Below, piece by piece: positions 1-6,593 of a DNA stretch of 34,611 nucleotides. Source of the DNA: an uncultured Peptoniphilus sp. (GTDB lineage: Bacteria; Bacillota; Clostridia; Tissierellales; Peptoniphilaceae). The translations under genes and the position numbers were made by a program. Location: positions 1 through 34,611 of the forward strand of contig NZ_CAMILN010000018.1 in assembly GCF_946222045.1 (NCBI RefSeq), given 5' to 3'. Below the pieces are notes generated by a model. It searched no databases. It saw nothing but the letters and a program-made list of their open reading frames with translations, and had not been told where the DNA came from. Numbering within the stretch: position 1 is the first letter of the stretch; the number at the start of each line of letters is the position of its first letter.

Positions 1-49
1 CTGACCTCCTTAAGTTGGTTTTTAGGTCCAACTTTTGGGGGTCAGTTCA
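1..49 (-). mobile_element. terminal end of an IS3-family (IS150-type) insertion sequence, body outside the window
   Basis: Read on the minus strand, an inverted-repeat-like end starts at 49 with TGAACTGACCCCC and continues AAAAGTTGGACC. This resembles, from memory, the terminal repeats of IS150-group IS3 elements (TG start, GACCCC core, AAAAGTT). Further in, AAGGAGG (plus-strand 5-11) looks like the ribosome binding site of the first transposase frame, which would begin beyond position 1. The same stretch folds into an imperfect hairpin, with the CTGACC/GGTCAG and AAGTTGG/CCAACTT arms both visible. No transposase coding sequence lies inside the window, so this is a family-level guess. Confidence 0.5.
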
Positions 50-67
50 AAATTACCGTGATCTTTT

Positions 68-529
68 TTATTTATCAACTATATACTTTATTTCTGAAAT
101 CAAGTCGTCATCGGATAAGAGTGTAGGACCTTCTTGGTGGCCAAGATTTCCATAAAAAGAATAGTGAAATTTATTTGTGTTCCCATCTCTTATTGAGTCG
201 TACATATATATTGTATCTTCCTCATCTTTATTGTGTAGCTTAATTAATAAAGAATTGTAACCTGGAATTGAAGCATAGGAATATCCCTGGTCCACAACTT
301 TACAGTTTCCCAAGAGACTTATTATCTCTCCTAACTTTTCTTCATTGTTTTCAGAAGAAAAAATTTCTCTTGTAGTCATATCTTCTTCATCAGCTATTAC
401 TTCCACGCTTAAAGATTCAAATTTATAAACTTCTCCAGTGGAAAATTTTATCTCGTGACTTTGGTCCTTCTTACAAGCTGTGAGAAAAATTAAGATCAGG
501 AGCAAATAAAATATTTTTTTAAATTTCAT
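68..529 (-). CDS. hypothetical lipoprotein, last gene of the copper operon
   Basis: A 153-residue protein of unknown family. The N-terminus is a classic lipoprotein signal: positively charged MKFKK, a hydrophobic run, then the lipobox LTAC with the lipidated cysteine at residue 19. The mature part is acidic and soluble-looking, with one further cysteine (GNCKVV, around residue 76) and no His/Met-rich metal-binding stretch. It would be anchored on the outer face of the membrane. It starts 7 bases after the csoR stop, with AGGTG as ribosome binding site, so it is very likely co-transcribed with copA and csoR. This suggests, but does not show, a role in copper stress. The stop codon is only 18 bases from the putative IS end, so the gene is intact but its natural terminator may have been lost. 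I do not recognise a named family. Confidence 0.8.
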   Translation of the reverse strand: MKFKKIFYLLLILIFLTACKKDQSHEIKFSTGEVYKFESLSVEVIADEEDMTTREIFSSENNEEKLGEIISLLGNCKVVDQGYSYASIPGYNSLLIKLHNKDEEDTIYMYDSIRDGNTNKFHYSFYGNLGHQEGPTLLSDDDLISEIKYIVDK

Positions 530-536
530 ATCACAC

Positions 537-806
537 CTACTTTGACAACTTATTTATTATAGTATTGATTTCTTCGATTTTCTCGTCAATTTCTTCCTGG
601 CTCTTGGAGTAGGAATCCTTGACACAACCCCTTAGGTGGGCTGTCAGGACATCCTTATTTATATTTTTTAGGATGGAGATTGAGGCCATGAGCTGGTTGG
701 AGACGTCTAGGCAGTACCTGTCATCTTCCACCATTTTTATAAGTCCATCAATTTGTCCCCTGACAGTTTTTAATTTCCTAAGTTGGACTTCCTTGTCTGC
801 TCTCAT
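537..806 (-). CDS. csoR: copper-sensing transcriptional repressor, CsoR family
   Basis: An 89-residue all-helical CsoR/RcnR-family (DUF156) protein. These tetrameric cytosolic repressors leave DNA when Cu(I) binds. The three copper ligands of true CsoR proteins are present in the right spacing: Cys32 (in RYCLDV), His57 and Cys61 (in HLRGC). This favours copper sensing over the nickel or formaldehyde branches. The start overlaps the copA stop by four bases (ATGA), implying translational coupling. A GC-rich palindrome upstream of copA (3567-3584) is the likely operator, making the operon self-repressing. Length is normal for the family. Function assignment is strong; the exact operator is inferred. 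Confidence 0.92.
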   Translation of the reverse strand: MRADKEVQLRKLKTVRGQIDGLIKMVEDDRYCLDVSNQLMASISILKNINKDVLTAHLRGCVKDSYSKSQEEIDEKIEEINTIINKLSK

Positions 807-1012
807 TTTTCTATTTTTGCAGAAAAACCTGCATCTTCAACTGCCTTAACAAGTGCTTCATCTGCCACGTCTTTGTCAAGTTCTACTTTTGCATTCTTTC
901 CTTCTAGGCTAACGTCAGCTTCTTTTACGCCGTCAATTCCTTCCAAAGCCTTTTTTACTGTAGCTGTACAGTGGTTACAAGACATTCCTTCAACATTTAA
1001 AATTTTTTCCAT
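803..1012 (-). other. internal in-frame copZ-like cistron within copA
   Basis: An ATG at 1012 inside the copA frame is preceded by AAAGGAG (plus-strand complement 1021-1027), eight bases upstream. From that ATG the frame reads exactly one 69-residue HMA domain beginning MEKILNVEGMSCNHC, the usual size of the free copper chaperone CopZ. The same AAGGAG and spacer recur before the unrelated fic gene at 4650, so this is a normal initiation signal for this genome. It may produce free CopZ from the copA message, or be a relic of a copA-copZ gene pair whose stop codon was lost. Confidence 0.5.
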
Positions 1013-3556
1013 ATTATCTTCTCCTTTATTTTTAATAATTTTATAACCTGCTTCTTCAATGGCATTTTCTATTTCTTCTGGGCTTAGACCTTGGTCTATA
1101 AATTCTACAGAAGAATTTTCGTGGTTTGCCACAACATCCTTTGCCTTGCCTGTTTTTTCTAGGGCATCGGCAACTCTTTTCTCGCAGTGGCCACACGTCA
1201 TGCCTTCTACTTTAATTTTAGTTCTTTTTTCATTTTTTTCTATAAGATTTTCTTCTTTTACAATTTCTTTTTCATTTGAAGTCTTTGCTTCTTCCAAGGA
1301 TTTTTTCACTCCCCTTGGCTTAAATCTCCTTAGTCTTAGGGCATTGTTTACAACAAAGACTGAGGATAAACTCATGGCTAAGGCTGCAAACATTGGGGAA
1401 AGTTTTATCCCAAAGGCTGGGAATAAGAGACCTGCAGCAAGAGGAATTCCAATTGTGTTGTAGAAAAAGGCCCAGAATAAATTTTGCTTGATATTTTTTA
1501 TTGTCGCCTTGGAAAGTTCAAGGGCTGAAACAACATCTAAGAGGTCTGACCTCATTAGAACAACATCTGATGACTCAATTGCCACATCTGTCCCATGACC
1601 TATTGCCATGCCTATATCAGCCTTGGCAAGGGATGGGGCATCGTTGATCCCGTCACCAATCATAAGGACCTTCTTGCCAGATTTTTGGATCTTGTCAATT
1701 TCCTTGTTCTTATCTTGTGGAAGAAGTCCTGCAAGAGTCTGGTCAACTCCAATTTCATCAGCAATTGCTTCTGCAGTTTTTTCATTGTCTCCAGTTAGCA
1801 TAATGATTTTTTTGCCCATATCTCTTAGGAGTTTAATTGCATCCTTTGATGACTCCTTAGGAAGGTCCTTTACAGAAATAATCCCTAGGACTTCACTTTC
1901 ATTGGCAAAGTACATGGAAGTCTTGCCCTCTCCTGCTAGTTCTTCTGCCTTGGCTTGGAAATCCTTTAGGTCAATTTTTTCTTCGAGCATATATTCAAGG
2001 TTTCCTGCAAGATACTTATTTCCTGCCACTTCTCCATTTAGGCCCCTGCCACTAACTGAATTGAAGTTAGTGATTTCGTCTAAGTCTATATTCTTTTCTT
2101 GTGCGTAATTTATAATTGCTGAAGCCAGTGGGTGCTGAGAATTTTTTTCTATAGACCCAGCAATTTTTAAGAATTTATCTTGGTCTAAGTCTGTCACAAT
2201 ATCTGTTAGGATTGGCTTTCCTTCAGTGATTGTCCCAGTCTTATCCATTACGATTACATCAGTCTTGTGGAGATTTTCTAGAACTTCTGCATTTTTAAAT
2301 AGGAGTCCAAAATCTGCAGACTTGCCTGTTGCCACCATTATTGAAACTGGTGTTGCAAGGCCTAAGGCACAAGGACAAGAAATAACTAGGACTGAAATTG
2401 CAAAGTTAAGGGCATTTTCAAATCCGTAGCCCAGAGCCATCCAAACTACAAAGGTTAAGGCAGCTATAATTAAGACTGCTGGCACAAAGACCCCGGCAAT
2501 TTCATCTGCAAGTTTGGCTATAGGAGCCTTGGACTGGTTGGCCTCGTCAACTAATTTTATAATTTGAGAAATAGTTGTGTCTTCGCCAACTTTCTCTGCC
2601 TGAAACTTAAAGGACCCAGTTGTGTTAATGGAAGCAGAGATTACCCTGTCTCCCACAGACTTTTGTACTGGAATTGACTCGCCAGTCACCGCTGATTCAT
2701 CAAGAGATGATGCACCTTCGATGACCTTACCGTCAACAGCCACAGATTCGCCAGGCCTTACAAGCAAGATATCTCCCACTCTTACATCTTCAATATTCTT
2801 CACGACTTCTTCGCCATCTTCTATTACTGTTGCCATCTTTGGGGCAAGGTCCATTAAATTTGCAAGAGATGACCTTGTCTTATTCTTGGACTTTTCTTCC
2901 AAGTATTTTCCCACAGTTATAAGGGTAAGAATCATGGCTGAAGACTCAAAATAAAGATTGTGCCTGTAAGCATCTACAAGCTCCATGTCTCCTTGTCCAA
3001 AGCCATAGGCCATCATGTAAATGGCAAAGATTCCATATACAAGGGCTGCAAGAGAACCAATGGCAACAAGGCTGTCCATGTTAGGAGCCCTGTTCTTCAG
3101 TCCCTTAAAGCCAGAGATGAAAAAGTCCCTGTTGATGTAGACTACAGGAAGGGCCAAAAGAAATTGTGAAAAAGCAAATATTATCGCCCCTTCTCTCCCG
3201 TGAAAGATGCCTGGAGTTGGCAAGTTAATCATAGGACCCATAGCTATATACATGAGGATCACCATAAAGATAATTGAAGAGATTAGCCTGTTCTTTAGGG
3301 CATTTTCCCTGTCATCAAGTGGTTTATCTTCTTTCTTTGTTTTTTCACCAGCTGGGCTTGCTCCATAGCCAATCTTTTCCACAGCACCTATAATTTTTTC
3401 ATCATCTACTATATTTTCATCGAAATTTACCTTCATTGAGTTGGTCATGAGGTTGACGTTGGCGTCACTTACACCGTCAAGCTTTTCAACAGCTTTTGTG
3501 ACATTGGCGACACAAGACGAACAAGTCATGCCACTGACATCAAATTTCTTTTCCAT
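803..3556 (-). CDS. copA: copper-exporting P1B-type ATPase with an in-frame C-terminal CopZ-like domain
   Basis: A Cu(I)-exporting P-type ATPase of about 917 residues. I chose the Met at 3556 because GGGAGG lies directly before it; an in-frame Met four codons earlier sits inside the predicted CsoR operator. Domains in order: an N-terminal heavy-metal (HMA) domain with GMTCSSC near residues 10-15; membrane helices; the actuator TGES loop near 291; the copper-passage CPC motif near 394-396; the phosphorylation site DKTGT near 438-442; the HP motif near 475; GDGIND in the hinge; and final helices. Unusually, two more HMA domains follow at the C-terminus: GMTCGHC near 784-791, then a full 69-residue CopZ-like unit with GMSCNHC. 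Family CopA proteins normally carry their HMA domains at the N-terminus, as I know them. The last unit has its own upstream ribosome binding site, so a free copper chaperone may also be made. It is followed by overlapping csoR. Confidence 0.95.
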   Translation of the reverse strand: MEKKFDVSGMTCSSCVANVTKAVEKLDGVSDANVNLMTNSMKVNFDENIVDDEKIIGAVEKIGYGASPAGEKTKKEDKPLDDRENALKNRLISSIIFMVILMYIAMGPMINLPTPGIFHGREGAIIFAFSQFLLALPVVYINRDFFISGFKGLKNRAPNMDSLVAIGSLAALVYGIFAIYMMAYGFGQGDMELVDAYRHNLYFESSAMILTLITVGKYLEEKSKNKTRSSLANLMDLAPKMATVIEDGEEVVKNIEDVRVGDILLVRPGESVAVDGKVIEGASSLDESAVTGESIPVQKSVGDRVISASINTTGSFKFQAEKVGEDTTISQIIKLVDEANQSKAPIAKLADEIAGVFVPAVLIIAALTFVVWMALGYGFENALNFAISVLVISCPCALGLATPVSIMVATGKSADFGLLFKNAEVLENLHKTDVIVMDKTGTITEGKPILTDIVTDLDQDKFLKIAGSIEKNSQHPLASAIINYAQEKNIDLDEITNFNSVSGRGLNGEVAGNKYLAGNLEYMLEEKIDLKDFQAKAEELAGEGKTSMYFANESEVLGIISVKDLPKESSKDAIKLLRDMGKKIIMLTGDNEKTAEAIADEIGVDQTLAGLLPQDKNKEIDKIQKSGKKVLMIGDGINDAPSLAKADIGMAIGHGTDVAIESSDVVLMRSDLLDVVSALELSKATIKNIKQNLFWAFFYNTIGIPLAAGLLFPAFGIKLSPMFAALAMSLSSVFVVNNALRLRRFKPRGVKKSLEEAKTSNEKEIVKEENLIEKNEKRTKIKVEGMTCGHCEKRVADALEKTGKAKDVVANHENSSVEFIDQGLSPEEIENAIEEAGYKIIKNKGEDNMEKILNVEGMSCNHCTATVKKALEGIDGVKEADVSLEGKNAKVELDKDVADEALVKAVEDAGFSAKIEK

Positions 3557-3566
3557 ATTACCTCCC

Positions 3567-3584
3567 ATACCCCCCTAGGGGTGT
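3567..3584. promoter_or_regulatory. predicted CsoR operator at copA
   Basis: ATACCCCCCTAGGGGTGT is a near-perfect inverted repeat with C-runs and G-runs around CTAG, the known style of CsoR operators (ATACCCC...GGGGTAT). It stands out in an AT-rich gap. It lies between the candidate -10 and the copA ribosome binding site, where bound repressor would block transcription. Confidence 0.7.
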
Positions 3585-3593
3585 TCCTTTATT

Positions 3594-3625
3594 TTTATAC
3601 TAACACTAAAAGAATTTTTTTACAA
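3594..3625 (-). promoter_or_regulatory. candidate copA-csoR promoter
   Basis: On the minus strand, TATAAA (3594-3599) follows TTGTAA (3620-3625) with a 20-base spacer. The spacer is longer than the 17 expected for a housekeeping promoter, so the -35 is doubtful. A start near 3587 would put the CsoR operator immediately downstream. Confidence 0.35.
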
Positions 3626-3713
3626 GTTTTTGATAAGACTTCTTAATATTTTTAAAATACTCATAATTTTCGTGGTTTGTATGCGATAAAAATATTTTTA
3701 TGGGATAAGTTTT

Positions 3714-3751
3714 AAAAATAAAAAAGACTGGAGAATAAAACTCACAGTCTT
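3714..3751 (-). terminator. terminator of the fic gene
   Basis: Directly after the fic stop (minus strand), AAGACTG and a GAG/CTC inner stem fold with CAGTCTT around a TTTTATT loop, with one bulged base. A T-rich tail follows. This isolates the copper operon from fic. Confidence 0.75.
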
Positions 3752-3753
3752 CT

Positions 3754-4650
3754 TTACTTAAATTCTAAAATTTTAATATATTCATCAAGTCTTTCATTTA
3801 CATAAGATGCGAATAAATTTTCCATAGCCTTAATATTACTTTTTTTGTGATATTCTTCAAAAGCGTCATAATATTTAATCCTATCAGTAAATTTAATATC
3901 AATTGGTGGGTATCCATTTTTCATAAGTTCTAAGTTTACAAGTAGTCTACCTGTTCTGCCATTTCCATCTATAAAGGGATGAATTGCTTCAAATTCAATG
4001 TGAAATTTTGCAAGCTTCTTTATTAAATTATCTTGAGATGATTTATAATCTATTAAAAGTGATTCCATCATGGGTTCAATTAGATAGGGCTGAACTGGTT
4101 CGTGACTTGCTCCCATTATTCTAACTGGAACTTTTCTATAAACTCCCCTATCATTTTTTTTATCTCCCAAAACAAGAAAATGAATTTGCTTAATTATACT
4201 TTCACTGAGGTCTCTTTTTTCTTTTACAAGATCAAGTATAAAGTAAAATGCTTCTTTATGAGACACTGCTTCTATATGATCCTTTAATGGTTTTTGACCA
4301 ACAGTAAGCCCCTTAAGAACCATATCAGTTTCTCTTAGAGTGAGAGTATTTCCTTCAATGGCATTACTATTATAGGTGTACTCAACCATAAAGTCTTCAG
4401 TAAGCCTTTCAACTTCACCTTCTGTTAAGGGCCTCATATTATTCAAAATTTTTAATTTTTTATCTATTAATTCTAATAAGTTTTCAGGATTATTTATTCT
4501 TTTATCAGATGGTTTAATGGCATTTTCAGGAATCTTCCAAATATTTCCTTCTTTAAATGCACCTTCTACTCTTCCTTCTGAACACAAGACCCTTACTCTT
4601 CTTTCTGATATATTCCAAAGTCTTGCAATTTCTTTTACGCCTAGATACAT
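3754..4650 (-). CDS. Fic-domain protein with N-terminal helix-turn-helix
   Basis: A 298-residue Fic protein, probably an AMP-transferase (AMPylator) acting on a cytosolic target. Residues 1-45 resemble a MerR/excisionase-type winged helix (VKEIARLWNISERRVRVL), so the protein may bind DNA. The inhibitory helix motif is SNAIEGN at 95-101, upstream of the catalytic core, as in class II Fic proteins. The catalytic loop HPFIDGNGRTGR spans 224-235 with His224, the acidic residue and both arginines intact, so the enzyme should be active but self-inhibited. It stands alone with its own strong promoter and terminator. No antitoxin-like partner gene is adjacent, which argues against a classical two-gene toxin-antitoxin pair. 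The ribosome binding site is AAGGAG, eight bases from the ATG. Target unknown. Confidence 0.88.
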   Translation of the reverse strand: MYLGVKEIARLWNISERRVRVLCSEGRVEGAFKEGNIWKIPENAIKPSDKRINNPENLLELIDKKLKILNNMRPLTEGEVERLTEDFMVEYTYNSNAIEGNTLTLRETDMVLKGLTVGQKPLKDHIEAVSHKEAFYFILDLVKEKRDLSESIIKQIHFLVLGDKKNDRGVYRKVPVRIMGASHEPVQPYLIEPMMESLLIDYKSSQDNLIKKLAKFHIEFEAIHPFIDGNGRTGRLLVNLELMKNGYPPIDIKFTDRIKYYDAFEEYHKKSNIKAMENLFASYVNERLDEYIKILEFK

Positions 4651-4674
4651 ATTATCTTCTCCTTATTAAGGATA

Positions 4675-4703
4675 ATTATAAAACTTACTCGGAATGATAT
4701 CAA
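4675..4703 (-). promoter_or_regulatory. fic promoter
   Basis: TTGATA (4698-4703), a 17-base spacer and TATAAT (4675-4680) on the minus strand form a near-consensus housekeeping promoter just upstream of the fic ribosome binding site. The spacer contains one copy of the repeat described at 4684-4740. Confidence 0.8.
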
Positions 4704-4740
4704 GCAAAAGGAATAATATAAGACCTTTCTCGGAACAATA
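4684..4740. repeat. pair of 16-base direct repeats at the fic promoter
   Basis: CTTACTCGGAATGATA (4684-4699) and CTTTCTCGGAACAATA (4725-4740) agree at 13 of 16 positions, and their starts are 41 bases apart, close to four helical turns. The inner copy lies between the -35 and -10 elements and the outer copy lies just upstream of the -35. This is the layout of a two-site operator, possibly for the HTH of the Fic protein itself. Confidence 0.6.
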
Positions 4741-4741
4741 A

Positions 4742-4771
4742 AAAATGGCCTAGCCTAGGCTAAACCATTTT
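4742..4771 (-). terminator. terminator after the RIC-like gene
   Basis: AAAATGG pairs with CCATTTT, enclosing the palindrome TAGCCTAGGCTA. On the minus strand it is followed by a T-rich tract. It ends the threonine aldolase/RIC transcript about 95 bases past the stop at 4864; nothing else is seen in that stretch. Confidence 0.7.
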
Positions 4772-4863
4772 ACTTTTAATTATTAAATTTTAAAATTTAA
4801 AAATATCATACACTCCCCAGTGCTACTCTTATTTATTTTTTAAAATCTTATATTTCCCAAGAC

Positions 4864-5499
4864 TTACATCTTAAATAGAATTTCATTTTCTATATAGATG
4901 TGTCTTCTCATGTCCTCGTCAAGTTCTCCCATAAGCTTGTTAAGTTCCTTGATTTCTGGTTCTTCGGCATTCATCTTGTAGTCACGAGTTAGGTATTTGA
5001 TTCTGTCAAATAGACCAATAGTCTTTTCGTGTTCTGCAAGTAGGTTTTCGAAGTCCACGTCCTTGCCTGCAAGTGCATCCTTAAATTCAAACTCTTCTTC
5101 GCTGGCAAAGTGAGAAACAAGTTCTGCCTTTATAAGAAGAAGAACTTCATAGATTACAAAGAGTTGTTCTCCTCTTTCTCTATAATATTTTTTAATAGCT
5201 CCCCTAAAGATTTCGTCGATTTTTTCTGTTGTAGCAAGTTCTTGTGGGTGAATTTCTTCTACAATGTAGTGAATTAATTCTTCCTTATTCATCTTCCTAA
5301 CCCTGTCCATATCCTTGAAGTCAGCTTGTCCTTCAACTTTTTTGATAAACAAGTCGTAGTTTTCTCCAAGAGATTCTAGGGCATCTTCAAGCCTTTCCAT
5401 AGCTATAAAGTCGTATTCTCCTCCAAGCTTTTGGATTTCCTTTAAGACCTTTGGGTTTTTCATTACTGCTTCTTCAACTGTCATATTTCTTTCTAACAT
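4864..5499 (-). CDS. hemerythrin-like di-iron protein of the RIC/ScdA/YtfE type, lacking the N-terminal cysteines
   Basis: A 211-residue protein. The C-terminal half has the hemerythrin-like ligand set of iron-sulfur-cluster repair (RIC) proteins: His84, His130, Glu134 (in HFASEEE), His157 (AEHEKT), His200 and Glu204 (HIYIENEILF). Order and spacing match what I remember of YtfE. Family members repair Fe-S clusters damaged by nitric oxide or oxidants in the cytosol. The N-terminal ScdA-like segment (residues 5-45, VEEAVMKNPKVLKEIQKLGG) is recognisable but lacks the usual cysteine pair; the whole protein contains no cysteine. It starts 8 bases after the threonine aldolase-like gene with AGGAGG as ribosome binding site, so the two form an operon. 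A related hemerythrin-fold oxygen or NO sensor is an alternative. Confidence 0.8.
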   Translation of the reverse strand: MLERNMTVEEAVMKNPKVLKEIQKLGGEYDFIAMERLEDALESLGENYDLFIKKVEGQADFKDMDRVRKMNKEELIHYIVEEIHPQELATTEKIDEIFRGAIKKYYRERGEQLFVIYEVLLLIKAELVSHFASEEEFEFKDALAGKDVDFENLLAEHEKTIGLFDRIKYLTRDYKMNAEEPEIKELNKLMGELDEDMRRHIYIENEILFKM

Positions 5500-5507
5500 A
5501 ATTCCTC

Positions 5508-6506
5508 CTAATTATTTATAGAATTTAAAAATCCTCTTACTTCCTCTTCACTTGTCCTATAATTTGTAACAAGTCTAATTATATATTCCTTCTTGTCTTC
5601 TATTTCAAAAATATTTTCTTTTTCTAATTTTTCAATTTCCTCTGGACTTGACTTTATAAAAATCTGGTTGGACTCAGAAAAGACTGGGTCCCTTCCTAGA
5701 TCCTTTAGACCATCAACTAAAAGCCTTGACATTTCATAGGCCCTCTTGGCATTCTCATAATAAAGACCATCTTGAAATAAGACCTTAAAGGACAGACCTA
5801 TTAAGAAGGACTTTGCCATCATGGCTCCCCTTTGTTTTAAGTAGTACCTAAAGTCTTTCTTTAAGTTTTCATCTAAAATCACCAGGGCTTCACCAAAGAT
5901 TGCCCCATTCTTTGTTCCACCAATGGAAAAAATGTGGGAATACTTGGCATAATCTGATAATTTACTAGAATTTGCAGCCATGGCATGAGCAATCCTCGCA
6001 CCGTCAATATAAAGATATAGGTCCTTTTCTTGGCAGACTTCATAAATTTCTCTAATCTCGTCTATGGAATAGACAGTTCCCACTTCAGTAGTTTGAGAAA
6101 TATAGACAACTTTTATCTTTACATCAATTTCACCTGGCTGGTCATCAATAAATTCCCTAATTTCATCTGCTTTTAGCTTGCCATCATTCGTTTTAATAGT
6201 CACAACCTTGTGGCCTGTGGCTTCAATGGACCCAGTTTCATGGTGGGTTATGTGGCCTGTTGATGCAGATAAGACTGCTTCATAGGGCCTAAGACCAAAA
6301 GTCGTAGCCAAAATATTTGTAGCAGTACCTCCAGACACAAACTCAATATCTGCGTTCCTTCCAATTTCTCTTAAAATTAAGTCCCTAGCCTGGTTTGAAA
6401 TTTCATCAATCCCATAGCCAGAAACTTTTTCATCAAAAATCTTTTCTATCTCTTGGTAGATTTCCTTGGATCCAAAATCACTATAATCATTTCTAAAATT
6501 ATTCAT
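5508..6506 (-). CDS. low-specificity L-threonine aldolase / beta-eliminating lyase family PLP enzyme
   Basis: A 332-residue fold-type I PLP enzyme. It begins MNNFRNDYSDFG, the usual start of the family (FRNDYS). The frame is open for 33 more codons upstream, but that extension would overlap both the promoter and the start of the divergent gene, so I use the Met at 6506. Family motifs seen: STGHITHHETGSIE near 82-95, DGAR at 168-171, and the PLP lysine in GGTKNGA at Lys199. Such enzymes cleave L-threonine or allo-threonine to glycine and acetaldehyde. The chemistry cannot be separated from other beta-eliminating lyases by sequence alone. It heads an operon with the RIC-like gene. The divergent neighbour is another PLP enzyme resembling threonine-phosphate decarboxylase. 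Confidence 0.87.
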   Translation of the reverse strand: MNNFRNDYSDFGSKEIYQEIEKIFDEKVSGYGIDEISNQARDLILREIGRNADIEFVSGGTATNILATTFGLRPYEAVLSASTGHITHHETGSIEATGHKVVTIKTNDGKLKADEIREFIDDQPGEIDVKIKVVYISQTTEVGTVYSIDEIREIYEVCQEKDLYLYIDGARIAHAMAANSSKLSDYAKYSHIFSIGGTKNGAIFGEALVILDENLKKDFRYYLKQRGAMMAKSFLIGLSFKVLFQDGLYYENAKRAYEMSRLLVDGLKDLGRDPVFSESNQIFIKSSPEEIEKLEKENIFEIEDKKEYIIRLVTNYRTSEEEVRGFLNSINN

Positions 6507-6534
6507 AAGCCAGCTCACCCTCTTCTTACCCCTT

Positions 6535-6563
6535 ATTATATAATATATGTAAAAATTTACCAA
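6535..6563 (-). promoter_or_regulatory. promoter of the threonine aldolase/RIC operon
   Basis: TTGGTA (6558-6563), a 17-base spacer and TATAAT (6535-6540) on the minus strand. The predicted transcript start near 6528 lies downstream of the longer in-frame start at 6605 and so supports the Met at 6506. Confidence 0.7.
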
Positions 6564-6593
6564 ATAGGGTACAATAGAAAATGAGGTGTTAAT

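Noticed and set aside
1059..3169. Open frames on the plus strand opposite copA
   Set aside because: Antisense shadows of a strongly coding gene; no ribosome binding sites or recognisable domains.
3754..4650. Fic gene as part of a classical toxin-antitoxin pair
   Set aside because: No small antitoxin frame lies next to it; the inhibitory motif is in the same protein.
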